64,000 nt of DNA from Molossus alvarezi (Eukaryota > Chordata > Mammalia > Chiroptera > Molossidae), in assembly GCA_037176705.1 (NCBI GenBank), contig CM073898.1, positions 40,365,488-40,429,487 on the forward strand, written 5' to 3'. This document shows, one piece after another, positions 33,829 to 45,438 of the stretch (position 1 is its first letter; each line of letters begins with the position of its first letter). Under the pieces are notes generated by a model. The model worked only from the letters and a program-made list of their open reading frames with translations. It did no database searches and had not been told where the DNA came from. The translations under genes and the position numbers were made by a program.

Positions 33829-34935
33829 CAAAATGAACACATGGGACTACATCAAACTAAAAAGCTTCTGCACAGCAAAAGAAACAACCATCTAAACAGA
33901 AAGAGATCCCACTGTATGGGAGACCATAATCTAATCGCCAATGATGCATCAGATAAGGAATTGATTTCCAAAATATATGGAGTGCTCATACAACTCCACA
34001 AAAGGAAGACAAAGAACCCAATTAAAAAATGGGCAGAGGAGCTGAATAGACACCTCTCCAAACAGGACATACAAATGGCCAAAAGACATATGAAGAAATG
34101 CTCAACATCACTAATCATCAGAGAGATGCAAATTAAAACAACAATGAGGTATCACCTCACACCTGTCAGAATGGCCGCCATCAACAAATCATCAAACAAC
34201 AAGTGTTGGCGAGGGTGTGGAGAAAAGGGGACTCTAATACACTGCTGGTGGGAATGCAGACTGGTGCAGCCGCTATGGAAAACAATATGGTGCTACCTCA
34301 AGAAATTAAAAATTGAACTTCCATTTGACCCAGTGATCCCACTGCTGGGAATATACCCGAAGAAGCCTGAAACACCAATCAGGAAGAATATATGTACTCC
34401 CATGTTCATAGCAGCACTATTTACAATAGCTAAGATCTGGAAACAGCCCAAGTGTCCACCAGTAGATGAATGGATAAAAAAGCAGTGGTACATATACACA
34501 ATGGAGTAGTATGCAGCGGTAAGAAAGAAAGATCTCTTATCCTTTGAGACGACATGGAGGGACCTGGAAAGTATTATCCTAAGTGAAAGAAGCCAAGCAG
34601 AAAAAGACAAATACCACATGATCTCACTTTTATACGGAATATAATGAACATAACAGTCTGAGGAATACAGTAGACCCAGACACATGGAAGTAGGGCACAG
34701 ACTGACATCCCTCAGAGGAGGGGATGGGGGGTGGGGGGGTGGGAAGAGATAAACCACAGAACTTATATGCATGTATGCATGACCAATGGACATGGACAAC
34801 TAAGCCGGGGACAGGGTGGAGGGGGGGTGGGGTGGGGGTGCCAATGGGGTAAAAAGGTAAAATATCTGTAACAAAATAAATAAATAAATTCATTAAAAAA
34901 TATACATATATATAAAAAAAAACAAAAAAAAACTA
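33829..34935 (+). mobile_element. Young L1, 5'-truncated (about 1.1 kb)
   Basis: It starts inside ORF2 at the '[14 protein letters not shown]' reading and keeps a long open stretch from 33817 to 34509, including the C-terminal zinc-knuckle-like [18 protein letters not shown]. The reading ends at a TAG inside 'YTME', where the parent has TAC. The 3'UTR has a G-rich stretch (34722-34840) and an A-rich end interrupted by TATA. It differs from the full-length copy at 43708-49508 by only a few substitutions across long stretches, which shows recent activity. Confidence 0.92.
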
Positions 34936-35103
34936 ATGTCTTACGAAATACCTTTTGGTTTATGCCTCATGTCAAATCAAAATGCAAAGGCCACCATAAC
35001 TGAATGATCAAAGCTGAATTCACTGATTTTCAGGCAAAGAAGAGCTATATCACTTAAGAAACAGGTTTCATGGGTCTCCCTGAAAAGAAACGTCAAGGGT
35101 TAG

Positions 35104-35290
35104 TTTAGGGTTTCTCAACAGTGGCACTACTGACATTTTGGGCTAGATCACTTTGCATTGTGGGTATATGTATGTGTGTGTCCTAAGATGCTATGCAGTA
35201 TCTCCGGCCTCTACACACTTGATGCATATTACTCCAGCACCCTAGGGTGTAACAATCAAAACCTTCTGCAGACATTTGCAAGTGAGTCAA
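35104..35290. mobile_element. hAT-Charlie-type MITE remnant
   Basis: 'GTTTCTCAACAGTGGCACTACTGACATTTTGGGC', 'GTATCTCCGGCCTCTACACAC' and 'GTAACAATCAAAACCTTCTGCAGACATTTGC' follow a common mammalian hAT MITE. The inner part is diverged. Confidence 0.6.
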
Positions 35291-35919
35291 GTCACTCATA
35301 TTTGACCATCACTGGAAAAGATAAAAGAAAAAAGAATACTAATTTAAGCAATATTCTGAGTTTGTCATTGGTTGACTGATGAAACAGACTGTAAACTTTT
35401 TTTAACGTAGTCTTTGTATGATTTAAGTATCAAACCGAAGGTTACAGCTCTCAAAGAAGTCCAGATGAGATGAATGAGACTTTACAGGCAGTTAGATATG
35501 CATGATTGAGGCTTAAAATTTTTTTCTTTACAGCCTACTTTATGGAACCTTATTTTATCTGAAAATACAGAGGAGGCCAGCCCTGGGTTACATGTCAATA
35601 GCTTCCAGGTTTTCACCACTGTATACATCATTACAGGCAGATGTTCTATGAAGTGGATTTAGATGAATGTTCTAGTATTCGGTCTCAGCTGAGCAGAAGC
35701 AGTTTATTTTCCTTTTGTTAAAGAATGAGTTTTTTGTGCCATCTGACAAGAAAGCAGTTATGCAGCATTATTTAAGACTCTGGAGACCAGACATCTGAAG
35801 ACGTGAAATGAATGAGAATAAATGCAGTCATGTGAAATGGAACTAGAAGTCACTTCACAGCCACACTGAAGACTCCTTCATCTTGACAAGAACAGGTCCC
35901 AGAGACCTCTAGTATCTAT

Positions 35920-36200
35920 TTTTTCTTTTAGCCAAAGGCTTTATTATACAACACTGGCATTACATATAATTGTTCAACATATCCTTTTCTTTTGGTATAA
36001 AACACTTGTTTTTGTATCAGTTTCAGGTGTACAGCACAGCAGATAGACATTCATACAGGTTACAAAGTGTTCCCTCCGATACTTCGAGTGCCCACCTGAC
36101 ACCGTAGATAGTTATTACAATACAGTCAACTATATTCCCTATGCTTTAATAACCAAGTTGCTCTGCCCTTTAACTTGAATATAGATTATTCAGCTATCTC
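35920..36200 (-). mobile_element. Old L1 3' end fragment, minus strand
   Basis: Shares 'TCAGTTTCAGGTGTACAGCA' and 'CAACTATATTCCCTATGCT' with the fragment at 1501-1857. Truncated and noncoding. Confidence 0.65.
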
Positions 36201-39068
36201 GGTGGTATTACTCCACAAGTGGCAGGAGATGTTAACAATAGCATATATTCTTCATCGGCACACCAGCATAGAAATGAGGCTAGTCTATTACTCAAAAGCA
36301 CTTAGACCAATGCACTCAATCTAGTTTGTTGTGCTTTTAGGGCTTATGAAGTGTTATTTGTCACGAGCCAATATTAAAGTAATTTTTGGATTGGTGGTTT
36401 TCCTTTAATATCCTGAATTTCTCCATTTATATGTAATAACACCATCTTGATAAGGAAACATGGTATAAAAGTTAACACACTGTGCAAAACTGACATTATT
36501 AATTTCCCCACTGTTTGAAATGATGTCATGAAAAATCTCAATATTATAAAAGGATTTCTGAATGTGTCTGGTTTAAGTGAAGTCTTTTTATGAAAGGTGA
36601 GATGGCTTAGTGTAGGATATCATCTGAAAATCTGATTTAATTCCTTCCTACTTTCATATATGTATATAAATTTGCATATGCAATAAATTTGCATATCACC
36701 ATAGGCTCTGTGCGAATGGTTAGAAGTGGTTGATCCACAAATTTCTCCATTCTTGTTAATATATCTATTATCTTTAACCTCCCTCCTAGTCTCCTGCATT
36801 CGGTCACCCAACCTGGCTACCCTAACATAAGAACCCCAATTGATAGCTATCCTCCCTCCAACTTCCATCTCGGTCTTGTTTACCTTCCTCTTTTGAGACA
36901 TGCCACTCTAGTCTAAATACCATTTCATCTAGGGATTCCTTTCTTCATCATGCCCAAACTCACCCTCCATCTTCTGTAAGTGGGCCATCACTTCACATTA
37001 ACAGACACTTGGCTTTCTCCCTGATGACATTTCCCATTGGGACTCTTGTGAAAGGAATCCTATTCACTTCTCTTTAACTAATACCGAATTTTATTATTAC
37101 TCATCTAAATTTCTGGGTTTGATATTAGTTCATTTACATCATGCTTCCCACATTCTTGTTTTAATCACACCTAAGCTTCAATGTATACATCTATTTTAAC
37201 AGCAGTTTGCATGGAAAGAAAAAAAAGTTCTACCAGTTTTTATTATAAGTTAAATAGTAGCAATAATATGGAATTGCTACCTCCATAAAGCTAATTTGTC
37301 TGGAGGTTGCAAAAACAGACATACAGTATAGATACAGAGATTTTAGCTCCTAATTTCCTTCAAAGTTCAATGTCTGAAGTCGCTTAAGCTCTGGCAACCA
37401 CATTTTAAAGAACAGACGTAAAAACATCAAGACTGTAGAAGGGAAGAGAGACAGAATAGTGGATATATCTAGAAAGCATGTCAAATAAGAAAGATGTTGT
37501 ATTCAAGGGCTATGCTTTTTCTATTTAGTTATATTTTAATCTATAAAATTTAGAAATGGATTTCTCTGTATTTAAGTAGAAAAGAGAACTATGAATATTT
37601 CGAAAAAAAGAAAAAAAAACTATATCAAGGGCAGGAAGAAATGGGCAGGTGGCTAAGGGTCGAACAAGGATAGATCAACCACATGCAGTAAGAGGAGAGT
37701 TTATAACACCAACTTCTTCTGAGCGATAAAACCTCCAAATCATTGTGCTAGGAAGAATGCATTGCTAGTAAGTCACATGAACTAAGGGGCAATGTTCTTT
37801 GGACATGGCTTGATGGATTTATGGGGAATCTGGGAAGGTACCAGAAAGAATTGGGAAGTAAGGAGAAAAGTGAATAAAAGGGAAGACCTTCCAAATTTTG
37901 TGCTAATGACTAGGGTTTTGTGGTTGTCCATTACTTTAAACTCTAGGTCATGGTGTAAATCAACTATTTTCCAGTATAATAAATTAACAATATTCAGCTA
38001 TAAAAACAGAACACATGAATATCATCATCATAAATAAAAAAGTGAGATTAACCCAACCAATACATTAGGTCATTGCTTTGAACTAAAAGAAGAATTTCAG
38101 CTGTGGAAACACTTGGGTGAAGCAGAAAAAAATTAACTTGAGAATATTTCCTCTCCAAAAGCAGAATGAAATGAAACCTTGCTAAATGAAGTATCTTTGG
38201 CTGATCATGCCAAGCACTTTTTTTCCCCTTTTTTCTCTTTTTCCAATCTGTGATTGTGAAGATAATCATCAAATTGAGAAATTAGATATGTTTTAGACAA
38301 GATATGAAATGCAAGAGAGGACAAATATGAAACAAGAGTGATCTTCAAATAAAAAGTACATTGTGGTTTTTGGAAGAAACAGACACAAGTTTGAATCTGT
38401 ACTATTCACATTATTTAGTATAAAGTGTTATTTATTTTTAATAATATCAGTAAATGCTTAGCTAAAAAAGAGAAAAAGTTTATAGATATGAGTGGAAAAA
38501 TGCAACATAAGTAATACTCCAATAAAAAAATAGACAATTAGAACAAGAAAATGAACACCATCTATACCCATGACTATGAAGAATACAATTTATGTACAAG
38601 TAATCTCAATACTTATTTGTATAAAGAATATAATTTTCTGGAATAATAGATTAAAGTATATGAAGAGAAATTGGAACAAATTGGGCACCATACTGCTATT
38701 TTCAATTTCTTTATAATATCTTAGCATTGAAAAATCTGAAATGAGAATGCAAGCAATAATATGGAACTAAAACGTTGCCATCTGAGATAGCAATTTATAA
38801 GATAAAATTAAAATATTTTGTAATTTGTGTGATGATGATACTTTATTCTTTGCTTCCCAGTTATAATGTTTGAGTATATTAATTAAAATCTATAAATCCT
38901 TTTTTGACCTAACTTTCAAATAAGAATTTTATTGACAATTTCAGTAGCTACTGTCTCAGTAGGTTATAATTTTTCCATATTGAAATTATAAAATATCTAA
39001 AAACTATGATACCTCAATAAGAGTCATTGAGGGCGGAGGGTAGTGGAAGGAGATGATCTTAAAAGGGG
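36201..39068. other. Long stretch with no recognised feature
   Basis: AT-rich single-copy DNA of about 2.9 kb. Open frames here are short and family-less. Nothing supports a gene or a named repeat. Confidence 0.45.
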
Positions 39069-39072
39069 CATG

Positions 39073-41130
39073 AAAGTCTTAGCCACAGCAATTAGACATG
39101 ACAAAAAAATAAAGGGGATCCAAATTGGAAAGGAGAAAGTGAAACTGTCTATATTTGCAGATGACAAGATATTTTACGCAGAAAACCCTAAAGACTCCAT
39201 CAAAAATCTATTATACTTAATAAATGAATTTGGCAAAGTAGCAGGATACAAAATTAACTTTAAAATTGATGGCATTCTTATACGCAAATGATAAAATCAC
39301 AGAAAGAGAAACTAAAAAAATCCCATTTACCATCACAGGAAAAAAATTAAAATACCTAGGAATAAACTTAACCAAAGAAAGAAAGGACCTCTTCACAGAA
39401 AACTACAGGTCATTGAAAAAAGAAATAGGAAGATATAAAAACGTAGAAGTACATACCTTGTTTATAGATTGGAAGAATTAACATCATTAAAATGTCTATA
39501 CTACCCAAAGCAATCTATAGATTCAATGCAATCCCCTTCAAAATACCAAAGACATATTTCACAGAACTAGAATAAACACTCCAAAAGTTTATATGGGACA
39601 AAAAACAAACAAACAAACAAAAACCCTGAATAGCCACAGCAATCTTGAAAAAGAAGAAAAAATTTGGAGGGATCACATTACCAGATTTTAGGTTATACTA
39701 CAAAGACACTATAATCAAAACAGCCTGGTACTGGCACAAGAACAGGCATATAGACCAATGGAACAGAACAGAGAACACAGAAATTGACCCAAGACAATAT
39801 GCTCAATTAATATTTGACAAAGGTGGCAAGAGCATACTGTGGAGTCAAGACAGTCTCTTCAATAAATGGTGTTAGGAAAATTGGACAGCTACTTGCAAAG
39901 AAATAAAGCTGGACCACCAACTTACACCATACATGAGAATAAACTCAAAATGGATAAAAGACTTAAATGTGACCCGTGAATCCATAAAAATTCTAGAAGA
40001 AAATGCAGGCAACAAAATTTTAGACATTATATGCAGCAGAATTTTCACTGATACAACACCTAAGGCAAGAGAAACAAAGGGAAAAATGAACACAAGAGAC
40101 TATATCAAACTAAAAAGCTTCTGCACAGCAAAAGAAACAACCATCTAAACAGAAAGAGATCCCACTGTATGGGAGACCATAATCTAATCGCCAATGATGC
40201 ATCAGATAAGGAATTGATTTCCAAAATATATGGAGTGCTCATACAACTCAACAAAAGGAAGACAAAGAACCCAATTAAAAAATGGGCAGAGGAGCTGAAT
40301 AGACACCTCTCCAAAAAGGACATACAAATGGTCAAGAGACATATGAAGAAATACCCAACATCACTAATCATCAGAGAGATGCAAATTAAAACAACAATGA
40401 GGTATCACCTCACACCTGTCAGAATGGCTACCATGAACAAATCATCAAACAACAAGTGTGGCGAGGGTGTGGAGAAAAGAGGACTCTAGTACACTGCTGG
40501 TGGGAATGCAGAGTGGTCCAGCCACTGTGGAAAACACTATGGTGTTACCTCAAAAAATTAAAAATTGAACTGCCATTTGACCCAGTGATCCCACTTCTAG
40601 GAATATACCCTAAGAAGCCTGAAACACCAATCAGAAAGAATATATGTACCCCTATGTTCATAGTAGCACCATTTACAATTGCTAAGATCTGGAAACAACC
40701 CAAGTGCCCATAAGTAGATGAGTGAATAAAAAAGCTGTGGTACACGTACACAATAAAATACTATGTAGTTGTAAGAAAGAAAGATCTTTTATACTTTGAG
40801 ATGGCATGGAAGGACCTGGAGAGTATTATTCTAAGCAAAACAAGCCAAGCAGAGAAAGACAAATATCACATGATCTCACTTATTTGTGGAATATAATGAA
40901 CTAAACAAACCGATGAACAAAATTGACCCAGAGACATAGAGGTGGGGTACAGACTGACAAGCCTCAGAGGAAGGGGGGTTTGAGGGCAAGAGATAAACCA
41001 CAGAATTTATATGCATATATGCATGACCAATGAACATAGACAACAAAGCTGGGGATGGGGTGGGGATGCTGGGGAGGAGGGTATCAATGGGGGAAAAAGG
41101 AGAAACGTTTGTAACAAAAATTAATAAAAC
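39073..41130 (+). mobile_element. Young-family L1, 5'-truncated (about 2.1 kb)
   Basis: It begins in the reverse-transcriptase part of ORF2 and keeps the FADD catalytic box near 39159. It continues through 'WYWHKNR' (near 39740) and the C-terminal cysteine region (near 40460) to a 3'UTR and A-rich end. Several frameshifts and stops break the reading. The 5' join lies close to 39070. It is somewhat more diverged than the 33.8-kb copy. Confidence 0.9.
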
Positions 41131-41164
41131 AATTTTTTTTAAAAGTTTTAAAATTTCTTTAAAA

Positions 41165-41335
41165 AAGGGGGGTCATGAGAGAACAACTTAGAGTGATGGA
41201 AATATCAAATAACTTCATTGTTTTGGTGGCAACATGTCTTTAAACATTTGCCAAACTTATTAACTGTACACTTAAAAAGGATGAATATTATTATTTGTAA
41301 ATATTCATCAATAAAATTTACTTTAAAATATTGCA
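41165..41335 (+). mobile_element. Old L1 3' end
   Basis: 'GTGATGGAAATATCAAATAAC ... TTAACTGTACACTTAAAAAGGATGAATATTATTATTTG ... CAATAAAA' is the pattern of older L1M 3'UTR ends. It directly follows the young L1, which may have inserted next to it. Confidence 0.55.
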
Positions 41336-42095
41336 ATATTTGTTTTTGAGCCCTAATACATAATAATATACTATTATTTTAATAAATTATCTAAAACTAA
41401 TTTGTGTTTAAAAGGTCTCTACTTTGGTATTACTGTCAAGGAAACAAATATAAAAAATGTTTGACTAATTTAACAAATGTTAAAATTGTGATTTTAAAAA
41501 TAATTATTGATTTTGATAAAATAAAAGCTAAAATTGCATAGAATAAATAATTGATAATTAATGAATTATATCAGTCTTAATTTATTAATTATCCAAACAC
41601 CACTGACCCATCGATACCCCATTGATAATTAGATATCTAAAGAAATACAACAAAATCAAATTTATTTATAGTTGACATTTTGCCACCTTTTAGTCCACTA
41701 AAAATGGTATCTTAATACATAAATTTACAATTTTTCATTACATAGACATATTTTTCAGAACAGAAAATAGGAAATATTTTATGTATCAATAGTTTCAGTT
41801 TGATACTATTCTTTGCTGCCCAGTTATAATGTGTGAGTACCTTTTAGACAAAAGGTATTCTCATGCCACAGGTCTCACAAATTTTAGAGGTGGGTCTGAG
41901 ACCCTCTTAATCTATAAGGCATCTATGAGTCTATTTATCAGTGACGTAATTGTGGTTCCAACATAAACAAAGAAACATGTTAGGCATTAGTGCTGCCAGA
42001 AACCAGAATGGACAAACTTCATGGGCTCTGTATGCCATGTAACTAAAAGGGTTCAACTTCAGGTTCAGCAGTTGCCAGAGAAAGATGATTTAGAA
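41336..42095. other. AT-rich stretch with no recognised feature
   Basis: Nothing I can support. Confidence 0.4.
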
Positions 42096-42111
42096 GAGAT
42101 TACTTGCATTA

Positions 42112-42303
42112 TTTTCTTTTACATTTTATCTTCAGAGAGGGAGGGAGGGAGAGAGGGAGAGAGAGATTGGTTGCCATCCGCAGGACCCCAAATGGTGCCG
42201 GGGACAAACCGCAACCGAGGTACATGCCCTTGACAGGAATCGAACCCGGGACTCTTTGGTCCGCAGGCCAATGTTCTAACCACTGAGCCAAACTGAGCAG
42301 GGC
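42112..42303 (-). mobile_element. VES-type SINE, 3'-shortened, minus strand
   Basis: The head is intact (ends CAAACTGAGCAGGGC). The 3' part stops soon after the GA tract, at TTTTATCTTCAG, with no hairpin tail. The perfect 16-bp duplication GAGATTACTTGCATTA is at 42096-42111 and 42304-42319. Confidence 0.93.
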
Positions 42304-42442
42304 GAGATTACTTGCATTAGAATAAGGTTGATAAATGACATTATATTGGTATTTTAAACACCAAATTACCTTCTAAATACATTAATATTTAATATTTATT
42401 CAGTACTAGATTCTGTACTTAGATATTAACTCAAACTGAACA

Positions 42443-42665
42443 CTTTTTTTTTTGGTAGGACAAAAGTAAGTTTATTTACACCAATGAGCATGAGGGTAGA
42501 GCATTCGAAGTGGAACTTCACAAATTTGAAGGTAGGTGCCATGCTCTCTGTTTTATATATAAGGGAGCACAATGTGAGAAATATTCAATGATTCCCCCAC
42601 AATTAGACTGCCATAATACAGTCTGGATCTGACTTCTGGTCTCTCAGCCTCCAATGACCCTGTGA
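42443..42665 (-). other. T-run with reverse AATAAA, possible retrocopy end, plus MIR-like sequence
   Basis: A T run at about 42443-42452 is followed on the minus strand by GTAAATAAACTTAC, which looks like the 3' end of a polyadenylated transcript. I cannot name the parent. From about 42550 the sequence resembles a diverged MIR. Confidence 0.3.
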
Positions 42666-43690
42666 TTATTCATTACATAAAACTGCCTTTCATGTATTTC
42701 TCATTTTTAAAAGGATGTTTCCTCTAGAAGACATTGTAACAAATACTATCAACATCTTACCATATCCTCTGAGCACATGCCTATTCCCTGCAGTCCAGGC
42801 CCCCTTCCAGCACATCTTCCACATCTAGCGCCTCCTGCATCTTATTGCCAGAGGAATGTCTCTGACCCAAGAACTGGTAGCTCTGAATGCATGGCTGACA
42901 GGTGAGCAATACCATGGAACTAAGGTCCCTGGGAATAGCCTTCTGACCAATGACTGATGGGAATTACATGGAGAAGGCCTTACCTCTTAACATCTCAACT
43001 GAAAAACTCTGAAGTATGTGTTTCCAGTGTTCCACAGTAGAATTGAGCTCTCATCCATTTTTTTTTTTTTTTTTTGGAAAAAAAAAAGATTAGTTTATCT
43101 TATATAATACAATGAATTATATAAATATATAAATTTGATGTCATATTAAAGCATATTAATTAACTGACCCATTCATATCATACAGTTTTCAGAAAGCTGT
43201 GTAAAGCTATAGTGCTTCAAATGTTTATTTTCCTATTTCCAGTTTATAGAGTGTTCAGGCTGTTCAATATAGAATCCCCAATAATTCAAGTTAATATAAC
43301 TAAAGAAAATATTTTATAATGTAAAATAGTTAAAGGTTGCTTAATTGAAAATATATAGTTGACTATAATTAAAAATAACTCTTCCATCTAACTTTGTAGG
43401 CCAAAGTCTGAAATATAATAATAATTAAATGGTCATTCTCTTGTATTATAAGTATTAAAGTATTTCAGATTTTTATTTCTTATATGCATAAAATTATTTA
43501 CCTTTCAAATATTTGGTATTAAATAACTCTGCATGCTTTCAAGTAATTCTTAAATGTTAGTATAAATTAAATAGTTTAAAGTGTCTAGTGTAGTGCTCAA
43601 TATAAGTGGGTGCTGACAATCATCACTTTCCTTCCCCCATTTTTGATGATTAGTTATATTGTCAGTAAACTTTAAAAAAAAAATCATACT
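42666..43690. other. No recognised feature; T-run then A-run near 43060-43090
   Basis: AT-rich single-copy sequence. Confidence 0.4.
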
Positions 43691-43693
43691 TAG

Positions 43694-43707
43694 AAAATGT
43701 GATTATG
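43694..43707. repeat. Left target-site duplication of the full-length L1
   Basis: AAAATGTGATTATG, repeated exactly at 49509-49522. It fixes both ends of the L1 insertion. Confidence 0.95.
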
Positions 43708-44513
43708 GCCAGGAAAAATGGCGGTGGAGTGAACGGAAGCTACACAGACCGTCTCCCAGAACCAAACTGGAATTACAATATAACACAGACAAATTGATGG
43801 GAAAAACCAACAGAAAAGCAGCTTGCGAGGACCATACAACGAGGGACACTGACTCCATCCCGGTAGGCTTGCGAAGGCGCGAGACGGGGGCTGGGAGCCC
43901 ACGGTCGGCAACTCGGCAGCGGCCTTAGCTGGGAGCGGCGCCCTCGAGTCACACTCCCAGGCGGCCCCACAGCGCAGCCGGGACAGAGGCTGAAACAGCC
44001 ACAGCCACTCACCTTGGGCTCCGGCGGAGGGAGGGCGGACTGGACTGGAACTGCGTCGGGACACTCGGGATTTGGAGGGTGCTCAGAGCTTTTGCTGAGT
44101 GCAGCCACCCAGGACTGTGGCCACATTGCTCCTTCCCAGGGCTCTGGGGAGGCAGCAGCCCCTCCCTCAGAGATCCAACCCCACCCTGTGGGCCATTGAA
44201 GTGCTAATTGAAACTCATTAACAACCAGCATCTGCCCCACCCTGGTGAAATCCCCTTGTGCTGAGCACCTGAGGAAGTTTTTCAATCAACTGACAACCCA
44301 AAACTCATCAAGTAACCTCGACTGCTAGCTTCCAGGAAAAAAGCTAGAGGATAACAGTACCTTTCCTGGGCTGGCAACTTTAACCAGGCAAGTAAGACTT
44401 GACAGTGGTGTTCCCTTGCTCATCTAAACACAGGAGAGGGAGCCACAAACAGCAGAACACCAACACCCACAGGGAAAACTTGACAGGCTCCAAAGCCCAC
44501 AGCGATAGCCAAA
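43708..44513 (+). promoter_or_regulatory. L1 5'UTR / internal promoter region
   Basis: It opens with CCAGGAAAAATGGCGG, which contains AAAATGGCGG, a good YY1-like site at the start as in other mammalian L1 promoters. A CpG-rich stretch lies at 43855-44070. No monomer repeats are visible. Promoter function is inferred from position and family. Confidence 0.7.
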
Positions 44514-45393
44514 ATGGTGAAACACAGAAACAGAAGCCAAATGAAAGAGCAAGAGACCTCCACCGAAGATGACATCAATGTGGAGCAATTAGACATGTTA
44601 ACAGAGCTAGAATTCAGAGCCATGATCTTGAGGAAGCTGAACAGCATGAGTAAGGACATAGAGACACTGAAAATAAGCCAATTGGAAATTAAAAACCATC
44701 AAGAAGAGATAAAAAATGACATATCAGAAACGAAAAACACATTGGAAGGTTTGAAAAGCAGAGTAGAGGAAGCTGAGGACCGGATCAGTGAATTAGAAAA
44801 CAGGGTAGAAAAAGTGAACCAATCAGAAAAACAAAAAGAAAAAACGATTAAAAAACAGGAAGACAGCTTAAGAGAACGGTGGGACAACTGGAAACGTAAT
44901 AATATTCACATCAAAGGGTCCCCGAAGAGGAAGAAAATGAGCAAGGGATAGAGAATATATTCAAAAAAATAGTGACAGAAAACTTCCCTAATTTGGTGAA
45001 GAAAGAAGGCATTCAAGTTCAAGAAGCACAGAGAGTCCCAAGTAAGAAGAACCCAAACAGGCCCACACCAAGACACATAGTAATTAAAATACCACAAATT
45101 AAAGTCAAAGAGAGAATCCTAAAAGCAGCAAGAGATAAGCAACAGGTTACCTACAAAGGAAACCCCATAGGCTCTCAGCTGACTTCTCACAAGAAACACT
45201 ACAGGCCAGAAGAGAATGGCATGAAGTAATCAAAGTCATGAAAAACAAGAATCTGAATCCAAGACTACTCTACCCAGCAAGGCTATCATTCAAAATAGAA
45301 GGTCAAATAAGGAGCTTCCCAGACAAAAAAAGGCTAAGGGAATACATTAGCACCAAACCAGCACTGCAAGAAATGTTAAAAGGACTGCTGTAA
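44514..45393 (+). pseudogene. L1 ORF1 (RNA-binding chaperone), two frameshifts
   Basis: ORF1p coats L1 RNA and acts as a nucleic-acid chaperone in the L1 particle. ATG at 44514 starts a 145-codon open part. It has a basic N-terminus (MVKHRNRSQ), then a heptad-rich coiled coil (about residues 20-125, with LENRVEKVNQ near its end) that would form the trimer. A 1-base loss near 44915-44920 shifts the frame where the RRM-like domain begins. The RRM and C-terminal parts continue in another frame (for example VTENFPNL, RPTPRHIVIK). A second 1-base loss near 45169 shifts again before the C-terminal 'ALQEMLKGLL' end at TAA 45391-45393. Without the two losses it would be about 293 residues, a usual mammalian ORF1p size. 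As it stands it yields only the coiled coil. Confidence 0.92.
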
Positions 45394-45438
45394 TTAGCAG
45401 TAGAAATGGGAAGAAAAATAGAACCACACTAAACAAAA

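Noticed and set aside
33852..34118. Antisense open frames in the L1 copies (also 34293-34799, 40105-40371, 48480-48740, 48915-49415)
   Set aside because: They are exact shadows of L1 ORF2 in the opposite strand and recur because the L1 copies are alike.
39043..39291. Reverse-transcriptase-like open frame as a novel RT gene
   Set aside because: It contains FADD, but it is part of a truncated L1 that continues to a standard L1 3' end.
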